Part shown: in pieces, positions 8,845 through 17,764 of the stretch
Layout of the letters: each line of letters opens with the position of its first letter
Numbering within the stretch: position 1 is the stretch's first letter
NCBI RefSeq assembly: GCF_003258295.1
Contig: NZ_QKYN01000029.1
Span: 22,136 to 86,135 of the forward strand
Origin: Streptacidiphilus pinicola
GTDB lineage: Bacteria > Actinomycetota > Actinomycetes > Streptomycetales > Streptomycetaceae
Direction of reading: 5' to 3'
Length of the DNA stretch: 64,000 bases
Translations under genes and position numbers: made by a program
The notes under the pieces: model-generated
Seen by the model: only the letters and a program-made list of their open reading frames with translations
Told to the model about the DNA's origin: nothing
The model's database searches: none

Positions 8845-10272
8845 ATGCGAGGCATCCGGAAGTTCGGCGTGTTCACAGCGGCGGCGGCGCTCACCGCCGC
8901 CTGTACCAGCGGCGGCAGCCCCGGCGCTCCCACCGCGTCCGCCGCCCCGGCGGCGGCGGGCATCCACGCGATCAAGCACGTCGTCGTGATCATGCAGGAG
9001 AACCGCTCCTTCGACTCCTACTTCGGCACCTATCCCGGCGCGGACGGGATCCCGGCCGGGGTCTGCGTGCCCGACCCGGCGCACGGCGGGTGCGTCAAGC
9101 CGTTCCACGACAGCAACGACCGGAACACCGGCGGCCCGCACGGCGCGACGAACGCGACCGCCGACGTGAACGGCGGGGCGATGAGCGGCTTCGTCGCACA
9201 GGCCGAGGGCGGCCGGAAGGGCTGCACCGACCCGAACAACCCGGCCTGCAGCACCGGCACGGCGACGACCGACGTCATGGGCTACCACGACGGCTCGGAC
9301 CTCCCCAACTACTGGGCCTACGCCAAGAACTACGTGCTGCAGGACCACATGTTCGAGCCGAACGCGTCCTGGTCGCTGCCGGCGCACCTCTTCCTGGTCT
9401 CCGAGTGGTCCGCGTACTGCACGCAGCACGACAACCCGTCCAGCTGCACCAACGCGCTGCAGAATCCGGGTCTTCCGCCAGACTTCAGGTCCGGGCGGAA
9501 GAAGGCCGTGCAGCCGGCCGGGCCGCCGATCTACGCCTGGACCGACCTCACCTACCTGCTGCACAAGGACCAGGTCCCCTGGGGCTACTACGTGATGACG
9601 GGCTCCGAGCCCGACTGCGAGGACGCCACCGCGCTGACCTGCTCCCCGGTCCGGCAGAACGCGAAGACCCCGGGCATCTGGAACCCGCTGCCGTACTTCG
9701 ACACCGTCAAGGCGGACCACCAGGAGGGGAACATCCAGTCCCTGGACGCCTTCTACAGCGCGGCCAGGTCCGGCACGCTGCCCGCGGTCTCCTGGATCTC
9801 CCCGGCGGGCCAGGTCAGCGAGCACCCGCCGGGCCTGGTCAGCGCGGGCCAGTCCTACACCACCAACCTGATCGACACGATCATGAAGGGTCCCGACTGG
9901 GACTCCACCGCCATCTTCCTGACCTGGGACGACTGGGGCGGCTTCTACGACCACCTCACCCCGCGGTCGGTGGACGCCAACGGCTACGGGCTGCGGGTGC
10001 CGGGCCTGGTGATCAGCCCCTACGCGAAGCAGGGGTACATCGACCACCAGACCCTCTCCTTCGACGCCTTCGACAAGTTCATCGAGGACGACTTCCTGCA
10101 CGGTGAGCGCCTCGACCCGGCCACCGACGGCCGCCCCGACCCGCGCCCCGACGTCCGCGAGAACGCCTCCCAGCTGGGCGACCTGAGCTCCGACTTCGAC
10201 TTCACCCAGAAGCCGCGGGCGCCGCTGCTGCTGCCCGTCGATCCGCGGACCGATCTCGTGGCCCCGCACTGA
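8845..10272 (+). CDS. Secreted phosphoesterase of the phospholipase C / AcpA family
   Basis: 475 residues. The hallmark N-terminal metal-site motif MQENRSFDSYFGT follows directly after the export signal. Later, TWDDWGGFYDHL and GLRVPGLVISPYAK match the second conserved block of non-haemolytic phospholipase C and acid phosphatase AcpA. The signal peptide ends in LTAACTSGG, a possible but imperfect lipobox, so the enzyme may be lipid-anchored. Family members hydrolyse phosphatidylcholine or other phosphate esters, and phosphate scavenging is the usual role. I did not see a convincing PHO box upstream. It is convergent with the histidine phosphatase, 24 bp away. Confidence 0.9.
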   Translation: MRGIRKFGVFTAAAALTAACTSGGSPGAPTASAAPAAAGIHAIKHVVVIMQENRSFDSYFGTYPGADGIPAGVCVPDPAHGGCVKPFHDSNDRNTGGPHGATNATADVNGGAMSGFVAQAEGGRKGCTDPNNPACSTGTATTDVMGYHDGSDLPNYWAYAKNYVLQDHMFEPNASWSLPAHLFLVSEWSAYCTQHDNPSSCTNALQNPGLPPDFRSGRKKAVQPAGPPIYAWTDLTYLLHKDQVPWGYYVMTGSEPDCEDATALTCSPVRQNAKTPGIWNPLPYFDTVKADHQEGNIQSLDAFYSAARSGTLPAVSWISPAGQVSEHPPGLVSAGQSYTTNLIDTIMKGPDWDSTAIFLTWDDWGGFYDHLTPRSVDANGYGLRVPGLVISPYAKQGYIDHQTLSFDAFDKFIEDDFLHGERLDPATDGRPDPRPDVRENASQLGDLSSDFDFTQKPRAPLLLPVDPRTDLVAPH

Positions 10273-10296
10273 CTCCCCGGGCGGCCGCCCGTCCGG

Positions 10297-11082
10297 TCAC
10301 GGGGCCGAGAGCTCCGATTCGGGTGCCAGGTGCGGGCGGATGTTCCAGCAGTCCAGGGTCAGCGCCCCCTTCACGTCGCGGACCCAGCGGGTGACGGAGG
10401 TGTTGGCGACGGCGCCGGCACGGGCGAGGTCGACGAGTTCGCCCTCCTGGAGGTCGTCGATGACGTGCCGCAGCAGCATCACCACCGCGTCGTGCGCGAC
10501 CAGCAGCACGCGGCGGTCGGGCTCCGTCTCGTAGAGGTCGCGCAGCGCGCTGCGCAGGCGCTGGGCCACGTCGGCGTAGGACTCGCCGCCCGGGGGACGC
10601 CAGCGAAGCTCGCCGAGGAGCCGCCTGCGGGCGGCCTCCTCGGGGTGGCGCAGCTCGATCGCCGCGGAGGTGAGCATCTCCAGCAGCCCGAGTTCGCGGT
10701 CGCGCAGCCGCTCGTCCGTGCACAGCTCGGGCAGCGGCAGGCCCGCGCGGTCCAGTTCCTCGACGATCAGCTCCGCGGTCTCCTGGGTGCGCAGGTAGGG
10801 GGAGACCCAGAGGCTGTGCGGCAGGCCCTCGGCGCTGCGGGACGCGATCCAGCGGCCGAGCGCGCCGGCCTCCTCGCGGCCGAGCGGGGTGAGCGAGAGG
10901 TCCGCGTCACGGCAGGTGATGCCGACGTCGAGCGCGCCCACCGCCTCCGCCGCGTGGAAGGCCGCGTTGGCGGTGCTCTGGCCGTGCCGGACGGCGGTCA
11001 GCGACAGCGGGCCGGGCAGCGCGGGAAAGAGCCGCCTGGGCACTGTGCGCAGCGCCTTCGGGTTCTGGTCGGTCAGTGCCAC
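10297..11082 (-). CDS. Histidine phosphatase family protein (phosphoglycerate mutase-like)
   Basis: 261 residues from GTG 11082, preceded by AGGGGGCGAC. The catalytic RHG motif is in TAVRHGQSTAN, the second phosphate-pocket Arg is in SPYLRTQETAELI, and the second His is in LLVAHDAVVMLLRHV. This is a branch-1 histidine phosphatase. The substrate could be a sugar phosphate or small metabolite. True glycolytic mutase is unlikely, because the sequence is divergent and lies away from glycolytic genes. Cytoplasmic and monocistronic. Confidence 0.88.
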   Translation of the reverse strand: MALTDQNPKALRTVPRRLFPALPGPLSLTAVRHGQSTANAAFHAAEAVGALDVGITCRDADLSLTPLGREEAGALGRWIASRSAEGLPHSLWVSPYLRTQETAELIVEELDRAGLPLPELCTDERLRDRELGLLEMLTSAAIELRHPEEAARRRLLGELRWRPPGGESYADVAQRLRSALRDLYETEPDRRVLLVAHDAVVMLLRHVIDDLQEGELVDLARAGAVANTSVTRWVRDVKGALTLDCWNIRPHLAPESELSAP

Positions 11083-11175
11083 GTCGCCCCCTGGGGATCG
11101 ACTGGCCCGCCGCGGGAGTGCGAAACGGGCCGCCGCTCCAGTGTGCGGGAGCGTGCGGCCCGTTCTAAGGGCGCA

Positions 11176-12816
11176 TCAGGTGGTGACGGGGGCGATCACG
11201 TCCGATCCGTGCTCCGGGTCGCCGCTGACCGGCGTTTCGTCGGCGTCGGCGGTGTAGTCGGCGGCGGTCGTCTCGTCGACGCCCTCGGGCGCCTTGAGCG
11301 CCTTCAGCACCAACGTGAGCACCACCGCCACGACGATGTTGAGCACCAGCGCGGTGACGCCGATGTAACCGATCTGGCCGATCGCCGGGATGTTGGCCGA
11401 GCTGCCGCCGAAGTGCGAGCCGGGCTTGCCGGGCGCGGCGACACCGTAGGCCTCGTAGGTGCCGTAGGCCATGCCGGCCGCCCAGCCCACCAGCAGCGCC
11501 CAGCGGTGGAACCAGCGCACGAACAGGCCGGTCACGATCGCCGGGAAGGTCTGCAGGATCCAGATGCCGCCGAGCAGCTGCAGGTTGATCGAGAACTGCT
11601 TGTCGATGCCGAGCACGAAGCCCAGCGCACCGAGCTTGACCACGAGGGAGACCAGCTTGGCCACCTTGGTCTCCTGCGCCGGGGTGGCGTCCGGCTTGAT
11701 CAGGTCCTTGTAGATGTTGCGGGTGAACAGGTTGGCCGCGGCGATCGACATGATCGCGGCGGGGACGAGGGCGCCGATGCCGATCGCGGCGAAGGCGACG
11801 CCGGCGAACCAGCTCGGGAACATCTGCTCGAACAGCTGCGGGACGGCCAGCTGCGAGTTGTAGCCCTTGACGCCCTTGCCGACGCCCGCCGAGACGGCCA
11901 TGAAGCCCAGCAGCGAGAGCAGGCCCAGCATCAGCGAGTAGGCGGGCATGATCGCCAGGTTGCGGCGGACCGTGAGCCGGTTCTTCGCCGCCATCACGCC
12001 GGTGGCCGAGTGCGGGTACATGAACAGCGCCATCGCGGAGCCCAGCGCCAGGGTGGCGTAGGCCCACTGCGCCTGCGCGCCCGGGATCATCGCGCCGCGC
12101 GGCTTGCCCGTGGCCGGGTTGGTCTTGGCCATCGCGGCGGCCGCGTCGTGGAAGATGTGGCCGTAGCCGCCGAGCCGGATCGGGATGTAGATGATCGCGA
12201 CGATGACGACGACGTAGACCAGGGTGTCCTTGACGAAGGCGATCAGCGCCGGCGCGCGCAGGCCGGAGCTGTAGGTGTAGGCCGCGAGCACGGCGAACGC
12301 GATCAGCAGCGGCAGGTCCTTGCCGAAGCTGCTGCTGCCGCCCACGTGCAGGGTGTCCAGCACCGCCTGGATGCCCACGAGTTGCAGCGCGATGTAGGGC
12401 ATGGTGGCGAGGATGCCGGTGAGCGCGACGGCCACCGCCACACTCTTGCTGCCGTAGCGGCCGCGGGCGAAGTCGGCGAGGGTGACGTAGCCCTTGCTGC
12501 GGGCGACCGACCAGAGCCGGGGCAGGAAGAGGAAGACCAGCGGCCAGGCGATGATCGTGTACGGCACGGCGTAGAAGCCCTGCGCGCCCACGCCGTAGAT
12601 CAGCGCCGGGACGGCGATGAAGGTGTACGCGGTGTAGAGGTCGCCGCCGAGCAGGAACCAGCTGATGACGGTGCCGAACGAGCGGCCGCCGAGGCCCCAC
12701 TCGTCGAGGTGCTCGGCGTCGCCGCCGCGGCGCCAGCGCGCGGCCATGAAGCCGAGCACGGTGACCAGGGCGAAGAAGAGGATGAAGACGGTGAGCGCGG
12801 TCCAGTCGGTCTTCAT
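11176..12816 (-). CDS. mctP: Sodium:solute symporter, MctP-type monocarboxylate permease
   Basis: 546 residues with about 13 hydrophobic helices in the SSS fold. The region GGRSFGTVISWFLLGGDLYTAYTF and the sodium-site helix AAIMSIAAANLFTRN are typical of MctP, which imports lactate, pyruvate, propionate or alanine in rhizobia and related carboxylates in actinomycetes. The start codon overlaps the stop of the DUF3311 gene (ATGA), the invariant two-gene arrangement for this transporter. The C-terminal ~40 residues are acidic and cytoplasmic. Substrate is inferred from the family only. Confidence 0.88.
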   Translation of the reverse strand: MKTDWTALTVFILFFALVTVLGFMAARWRRGGDAEHLDEWGLGGRSFGTVISWFLLGGDLYTAYTFIAVPALIYGVGAQGFYAVPYTIIAWPLVFLFLPRLWSVARSKGYVTLADFARGRYGSKSVAVAVALTGILATMPYIALQLVGIQAVLDTLHVGGSSSFGKDLPLLIAFAVLAAYTYSSGLRAPALIAFVKDTLVYVVVIVAIIYIPIRLGGYGHIFHDAAAAMAKTNPATGKPRGAMIPGAQAQWAYATLALGSAMALFMYPHSATGVMAAKNRLTVRRNLAIMPAYSLMLGLLSLLGFMAVSAGVGKGVKGYNSQLAVPQLFEQMFPSWFAGVAFAAIGIGALVPAAIMSIAAANLFTRNIYKDLIKPDATPAQETKVAKLVSLVVKLGALGFVLGIDKQFSINLQLLGGIWILQTFPAIVTGLFVRWFHRWALLVGWAAGMAYGTYEAYGVAAPGKPGSHFGGSSANIPAIGQIGYIGVTALVLNIVVAVVLTLVLKALKAPEGVDETTAADYTADADETPVSGDPEHGSDVIAPVTT

Positions 12817-13085
12817 GCCTGCTCACCCCCACGAGCGACGCGCTGTGCCTTGCGCTGCCTCTCCTCACGGGTGAACAGCACGTAGGCGAGGCCCGTCATG
12901 AGCGCGGACAGCACCACCCACAGCAACTGGTACCAGTAGAAGAAGGGGATCCCGATGAACGCCGGGGTCAGTGTGGCGTAGGAGTTGACCCAGAGCAGTG
13001 CCACGAAGGGTGCGACGAGCAGCACCGCGCAGACCACTCTGACGGGTGTGACCAACGGCAGTTTGACTGGTGACGATTGCGACAT
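12813..13085 (-). CDS. DUF3311 small membrane protein, partner of MctP
   Basis: 90 residues from the ATG at 13085, chosen over the ATG at 13103 because GGGGAG sits nine bases upstream of it. Two hydrophobic helices (VRVVCAVLLVAPFVALLWV and FYWYQLLWVVLSALMTGLAYVLF) flank a short loop, followed by a basic tail. DUF3311 proteins are found directly upstream of SSS-family permeases and are probably small accessory subunits. Overlaps mctP by four bases. Confidence 0.85.
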   Translation of the reverse strand: MSQSSPVKLPLVTPVRVVCAVLLVAPFVALLWVNSYATLTPAFIGIPFFYWYQLLWVVLSALMTGLAYVLFTREERQRKAQRVARGGEQA

Positions 13086-13118
13086 GAACCGCGGCTCCCC
13101 CATGAGTCGTTGACGGTT

Positions 13119-13130
13119 TGTTGATCAACA
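13119..13130. promoter_or_regulatory. 12-bp palindrome in the mctP operon promoter region
   Basis: TGTTGATCAACA is a perfect palindrome 34 bases upstream of the DUF3311-mctP start codon. The symmetric form resembles operators of GntR/FadR-type regulators. The regulator is not identified; DasR has a different recognition sequence. Confidence 0.4.
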
Positions 13131-13187
13131 GGTCACAGGGGAATCTAGACCCTTGCCGCGCTCACGTCACGGGGTCGTGCAGATGTA

Positions 13188-13958
13188 TCAGGCCTCGGGA
13201 CGGCGCAGGCGGGCGGTGAACTTGTAGCGGTCGCCGCGGTAGACCGAGCGCACCCACTCCACCGGTTCGCCGCCGGCGTCGAAGGAGTGACGCGACAGCA
13301 GCAGCATCGGCAGGCCGACGTCGGTGCCGAGCACGCCGGCCTCGCGCGGGGTGGCCAGCGAGGTCTCGATGGTCTCCTCGGCCTCGGCCACGTGCACGCC
13401 GTAGACCTCGGAGAGCGCCGTGTACAGCGAGTTGTACTTGACCAGGTTGCGGCGCAGCGCCGGGAAGCGCTTGGCGCTCAGGTGCGCCGTCTCGATGGCC
13501 ATCGGGTCGCCGTTGGCCAGGCGCAGTCGCTCGACCCGCAGCACCCGGCCGCCGGGGCGGATGTCCAGCAGCTCGGCGAGCCGGTCGTCGGCGGTGATGT
13601 AGCCGACCTCCAGCAGCCGGGAGGTGGGCTCCAGGCCCTGCGCGCGCATGTCCTCGGTGTAGGAGGTGAGCTGCAGCGCCTGGGACACCTTGGGCTTGGC
13701 GACGAACGTGCCCTTGCCCTGGATCCGCTCCAGCCGTCCCTCGACCACGAGCTCCTGCAGCGCCTGCCGCACCGTGGTGCGCGAGGTCTCGAACTCGAGC
13801 GCGAGCGTGCGCTCCGGCGGCACGGGAGTGCCGGGCGCCTGCGTCTGGGTGATCTGCAGCAGGTGGCGCTTGAGGCGGTAGTACTTAGGGACGCGGGCCG
13901 TGCCGCCGTTCTCCTGCGTCTGGGGCGTTTCCACGCCCAAGCCCCCATCCGTCGTCAT
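13188..13958 (-). CDS. dasR: DasR, GntR/HutC-type repressor of amino-sugar metabolism
   Basis: 256 residues. N-terminal winged helix ([13 protein letters not shown] to GTFVAKPK) contains [19 protein letters not shown], and a UTRA effector domain follows (about 95-250). The match to streptomycete DasR as I remember it runs over the whole length, including [20 protein letters not shown]. In streptomycetes DasR binds dre sites, is released by GlcN-6-P, and controls chitin/GlcNAc use, development and antibiotics. The ATG at 13958 has AAGGA about 13 bases upstream. Here it lies downstream of, and in the same direction as, dasABCD; in the model species it lies beside dasA. Confidence 0.95.
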   Translation of the reverse strand: MTTDGGLGVETPQTQENGGTARVPKYYRLKRHLLQITQTQAPGTPVPPERTLALEFETSRTTVRQALQELVVEGRLERIQGKGTFVAKPKVSQALQLTSYTEDMRAQGLEPTSRLLEVGYITADDRLAELLDIRPGGRVLRVERLRLANGDPMAIETAHLSAKRFPALRRNLVKYNSLYTALSEVYGVHVAEAEETIETSLATPREAGVLGTDVGLPMLLLSRHSFDAGGEPVEWVRSVYRGDRYKFTARLRRPEA

Positions 13959-14098
13959 CGTGGGTTCTCGTTCCTTTCGGTGGGGTCCTCGCCCGAGAGC
14001 CAGGGCCGTCTCCGGCACGCTGCTGCGGGACCAATGGTGGCACGTCGACGCAACCCGGCATGCCATGCGAGGCCAGTGGCGGTTGGGTCGTCCACGGT

Positions 14099-15676
14099 TC
14101 AGGCGATCCGGGCGACCTGGGCGCCCGGGCCGGCCAGCGCCTCCGCCGCGGCGACGCCGCAGACCCGGGCGCCGCCGTAGGTGGTCAGCGTGGTGACGCC
14201 GCGGTCGGCCAGGACCGAGTCCACGCCGTAGGCGGTGCCGATCTCCACGACCACGGCGTCCGGGCGGGAGGCGGTCAGTTCCAGCGTCGCCCGCTGCATC
14301 CACGGGTGCCGGTGCAGGTCGCGCACCACGATCACCAGCGGACGCCCGACCGCGGCGCCCAGCAGCGGCTTGGTGTCGACCTGCCCGTCGCCCGCGTCGA
14401 CCGCGGTGTGGATCAGTCCGGCCGTCTCCAGCCGCGCGACCGGGGCGCCGACCCGGGCCGTGGTGGTGCCGGGCAGGAACTCGCTGAGCGGTCCGGCGAC
14501 GCCCCACGGTGTCTCCGAGCCGACGGCGAAGTTGGCGGCCGGGGAGAACTCGACGACGTGCGGCACCCCGTGCAGCGGGGTGAGCGCCCCGTGCACCCGC
14601 AGCGCGCGCCGGGCCGCGGCCAGCCCGATGCCGGGCACCGCGGTCGCGGTGTTCTCCCGGCGCAGCTTCGCCGACCAGCGGGCGACGGCGCGGTTGCGCT
14701 CCGCGGCCTCGTGCAGCCGATCCTCCGGCAGCCGCCCCTCGCGGACCGCCCACAGCAACGCGTCGCGCAGGTAGCGGAAGGTGGCCTCGTCCTCCAGCCC
14801 GCCGCCGACGCAGATCGTGTCGGCGCCCACCGCGATGGCCTTGACCGTGCCCTCGGCGATGCCGTGGGTGCCGGAGATGGCGCCCATCTCGATGCCGTCG
14901 GTGACGATCAGGCCCTGGTAGCCCAGCTCGTTGCGGAGCAGGTCGTGCAGGATCGCCCGGGACATGGTGGCCGGCAGGTCGGGGTCGTAGGCGGGGAAGA
15001 GGATGTGGGCCGTCATGATCCCCTTCACGTCCGCGGCGACCGCGGCCTTGAACGGGACCAGGTGCTCGCTGAAGCCCTCGGCGGCCAGGTCGATCCGGGG
15101 CAGGCCCAGGTGCGAGTCGGCCGCGGTGTCGCCGTGGCCGGGGAAGTGCTTGGCGCAGGCCGCCACGCCCGCCGACTGCACGCCGCGGACGTAGGCGGCG
15201 GTGTGCCGGGCGGCCAGCTCGCCGTCGCCGCCGAAGGAGCGGACCCCGATGACGGGGTTGTCCGGGTTGGTGTTGACGTCGGCGTCCGGCGCGTAGTTGA
15301 GGTTGATGCCGGCGGCGGCGAGGTCGAAGCCGATGGACCGGGCGACCTCCTCGGTGAGCGCGACGTCGTCCACCGCGCCGAGCGCCAGGTTGCCGGGGTA
15401 GGAGGAGCCGCTGACGGCCTCCAGCCGGGTGACGTCGCCGCCCTCCTCGTCCGTCGCGATCAGCACGTCGGGGTTGAGCGCGTACAGCGAGGAGGTGAGC
15501 GCGGCGACCTGGGCCGGGTCGGCGATGTTGCGCCCGAAGAGCGCCACGCCGCCCAACTCGCCCGAGTCCAGGTGCCGGCGCACCCACTCGGGAGCCGTCA
15601 GACCGGAGAAGCCTGGCTGGAGCACCGCACCGGCGTCCGCGAGCAGTTGGACGGTGTCCGGGCCGGGGTTGGTCAT
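14099..15676 (-). CDS. dasD: GH3 beta-N-acetylhexosaminidase (NagZ-like), das cluster
   Basis: 525 residues with no signal peptide, so cytoplasmic. The NagZ-type GH3 signature KHFPGHGDT, the following DSH dyad (general acid/base His) and [11 protein letters not shown] with the nucleophile Asp are all present. The C-terminal ~190 residues form the alpha/beta sandwich domain. It removes terminal N-acetylglucosamine from imported (GlcNAc)2 or related oligomers. A strong GGGAAGGA precedes ATG 15676. It follows dasC by 86 bp on the same strand. The gene name rests on position and family. Confidence 0.9.
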   Translation of the reverse strand: MTNPGPDTVQLLADAGAVLQPGFSGLTAPEWVRRHLDSGELGGVALFGRNIADPAQVAALTSSLYALNPDVLIATDEEGGDVTRLEAVSGSSYPGNLALGAVDDVALTEEVARSIGFDLAAAGINLNYAPDADVNTNPDNPVIGVRSFGGDGELAARHTAAYVRGVQSAGVAACAKHFPGHGDTAADSHLGLPRIDLAAEGFSEHLVPFKAAVAADVKGIMTAHILFPAYDPDLPATMSRAILHDLLRNELGYQGLIVTDGIEMGAISGTHGIAEGTVKAIAVGADTICVGGGLEDEATFRYLRDALLWAVREGRLPEDRLHEAAERNRAVARWSAKLRRENTATAVPGIGLAAARRALRVHGALTPLHGVPHVVEFSPAANFAVGSETPWGVAGPLSEFLPGTTTARVGAPVARLETAGLIHTAVDAGDGQVDTKPLLGAAVGRPLVIVVRDLHRHPWMQRATLELTASRPDAVVVEIGTAYGVDSVLADRGVTTLTTYGGARVCGVAAAEALAGPGAQVARIA

Positions 15677-15762
15677 GGTTCCTTCCCTCACGGGGTATCG
15701 AGGCGTCCAGGGGCAGTCGGGGAGGCGGCGCGCGCTGGGGGGCCCGCGCCGCACCCGGGCGG

Positions 15763-16653
15763 TCAGCCCTTGACCGCGCCGGCCGTGAGGCCGGAGGTGA
15801 CGCGACGCTGGAAGATGACGAACAGGACGATCACGGGCAGCGAGACCATCAGCGCGCCGGCCATCTGGGAGCCGTAGTCCGCGCCGTGGGTCGGCGACGA
15901 GGAGAAGCCGGTCAGCCACACCATCGCGGTCTGCTGGTTGTTGCTGGAGAGCAGGATGTTGGCGATGACGAACTCGTTCCACGCCTGGATCCAGCAGAAG
16001 ACGCCGGTGGTGATCAGGCCGGGGACCGTCAGCGGCAGGATGATCCGCATGAAGGCGCCCCAGCGGGTGCAGCCGTCGACCAGGGCCGCCTCGTCGAGCT
16101 CCTTCGGGATGTTGACGATGAAGGAGCGCAGCGTCCACACCACGTAGGGGATGGTGAAGACCAGGTAGGCGAGGATGACGCCGAAGGCCTGGTCGTAGAG
16201 GCCGATGTTCTTCAGGATGAAGAACATCGGGATGACCAGCGAGATCAGCGGCACCATCTGCACCACGAGCATGGACGCGATGAAGAAGTTCCGGCCGGTG
16301 AAGCGGAACCGGGCCACCGAGACGGCGCCGAGGAAACCCACCGCCAGACCCAGGATCACCGCGCCGACGGTGATGACGGCGACGTTGCGCATGTCGGTCA
16401 GGAAGTTGGGGTCGTCGAAGACGGTCTGGAAGCTGGCGGTGGAGATGCCCGTCGGCCAGAAGGTCGGGTCGACGCTGAGCAGGTCCTTGCCGGTCTTGAC
16501 GGTCGTCAGGACCATCCAGTAGATCGGGAAGAACATGACGAGCGCGAAGAGCAGCGCGACGGTGTTCCACAGCGGGGTGGCCCAGCGCTTGCGGCCGACG
16601 GCGTCGTCCTCGCGGCTGCGCCGGAGCACGGTGGGGGCGGTGTCGGTTGCCAT
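15763..16653 (-). CDS. dasC: ABC sugar transporter permease DasC
   Basis: 296 residues, MalG-type permease with six hydrophobic helices. The EAA loop is [28 protein letters not shown], which contacts the ATPase (in streptomycetes the shared MsiK, absent here). The C-terminus [16 protein letters not shown] is typical of MalG-like proteins. Its ATG shares one base with the dasB stop (TGATG). Transports chitooligosaccharides with DasA and DasB. Confidence 0.92.
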   Translation of the reverse strand: MATDTAPTVLRRSREDDAVGRKRWATPLWNTVALLFALVMFFPIYWMVLTTVKTGKDLLSVDPTFWPTGISTASFQTVFDDPNFLTDMRNVAVITVGAVILGLAVGFLGAVSVARFRFTGRNFFIASMLVVQMVPLISLVIPMFFILKNIGLYDQAFGVILAYLVFTIPYVVWTLRSFIVNIPKELDEAALVDGCTRWGAFMRIILPLTVPGLITTGVFCWIQAWNEFVIANILLSSNNQQTAMVWLTGFSSSPTHGADYGSQMAGALMVSLPVIVLFVIFQRRVTSGLTAGAVKG

Positions 16654-17636
16654 CAGTCCTGGTCTCCCATCTTGATGACCTGGCGGATGTAGAAGACGAG
16701 GACCGCCAGCATGAGCAGGATCATCAGGATCGAGACCACTGCGCTGGTGCTGTAGTGGGAGCTGCCCAGGCCCTCCTGGTAGAGGTAGACGCCGAGGACG
16801 CGGTAGCCCGGCTCGGGGGCGTTGTCGCGCAGCGCCCAGATCTGGCCGAAGACCTGGAAGTCCCAGATGAAGCTGAGGGCGGTGCCGAGCACCAGGAAGG
16901 GCTTGATGACGGGCAGCACCACGTGCCGGAAGCTCTCCCAGCCGTTGGCGCCGTCCAGCTTGGACGCCTCGACGAGCTCCTTGGGCACCTGGGTCAGCGC
17001 GGCGTTGATGCCGATGACCAGGAACGGCAGCGCGCCCCAGACCACGGCGATCGCCACCACGATGTAGAGGCCCTGGTTCGGGTCGGCGAACCAGTCGTGG
17101 GTGCGCCAGCCCTGGTCGCCGGTCGCCAGGTAGAACCAGTAGTCGACGACGCCGCCGGTGTTGGCGAAGAGCCACTTGAACAGCGTGCCGGTGACGATCT
17201 GCGGGACGGCCCAGACGAACATGAGCGCCGTCACCACGGTGACCTTGGCCCACTTGGAGATCCGCTGCAGCAGCAGGGCCACCAGCAGGGAGATCAGGAT
17301 GGAGGCCGCCACGACCTCGAGGGTGAACAGCACGGTCCGCTGCACCGACTGCCAGAAGTCGCCGCTGCCGAGGACCTTGCTGAACCCGTCGAAGCCGATG
17401 AACTTCACCAGGTCGGGCGCCGACAGGTGGAGGTAGTCGTTGACGTTCTGGAAGGCCAGGACGAACAGGTCCACCAGCGGGTAGGCCAGCACGGTCAGCA
17501 GGATCACCACGGCGGGGGCGATCAACACGTAGGGGACGAAGCTCCCGCGCACACGCACGCCCTTGCGCGCCGCCTTCGGGGCCTTCGGCCGACCGTTTGC
17601 CGCGACCGGCATCGGGTCGCTTTCCATCACACTCAT
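16653..17636 (-). CDS. dasB: ABC sugar transporter permease DasB
   Basis: 327 residues, MalF-type permease. A basic cytoplasmic N-terminus (GRPKAPKAARKGVRVRG) is followed by six hydrophobic helices, with the EAA loop ELVEASKLDGANGWESFRHVVLPVIKP before the last ones. The ATG at 17636 has GGGAAGGA upstream. It is separated from dasA by 128 bp containing a strong hairpin, and coupled to dasC by a one-base overlap. Confidence 0.92.
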   Translation of the reverse strand: MSVMESDPMPVAANGRPKAPKAARKGVRVRGSFVPYVLIAPAVVILLTVLAYPLVDLFVLAFQNVNDYLHLSAPDLVKFIGFDGFSKVLGSGDFWQSVQRTVLFTLEVVAASILISLLVALLLQRISKWAKVTVVTALMFVWAVPQIVTGTLFKWLFANTGGVVDYWFYLATGDQGWRTHDWFADPNQGLYIVVAIAVVWGALPFLVIGINAALTQVPKELVEASKLDGANGWESFRHVVLPVIKPFLVLGTALSFIWDFQVFGQIWALRDNAPEPGYRVLGVYLYQEGLGSSHYSTSAVVSILMILLMLAVLVFYIRQVIKMGDQD

Positions 17637-17702
17637 CAGGGTCCTTCCCCGGCGCCTGCGTTCCGGCCGCAGGTGGTCTCTCGTCCTGGCGGATCTGGTA
17701 CC

Positions 17703-17749
17703 GACGAGAGCGGGCAGCCGGGGACGGCTCCGCCGGCTGCCCGCTCGTC
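17703..17749 (-). terminator. Intercistronic hairpin between dasA and dasB
   Basis: Twelve perfect GC-rich pairs (17710-17721 with 17733-17744), extendable by five pairs with a two-base bulge. No T-run follows. Such hairpins after the binding-protein gene usually stabilise that message and limit read-through, so that DasA is made in excess of the permeases. Confidence 0.7.
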
Positions 17750-17764
17750 GGTCGACAGGGTCGG

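Noticed and set aside
10330..12885. An 851-codon frame antisense to the histidine phosphatase and mctP
   Set aside because: Compositional artefact opposite two well supported genes; it crosses two gene boundaries and lacks a ribosome site.
13960..14060. A dre site ahead of dasR for autorepression
   Set aside because: Only a GGGACCAAT half-site is present; the other half shows no match.
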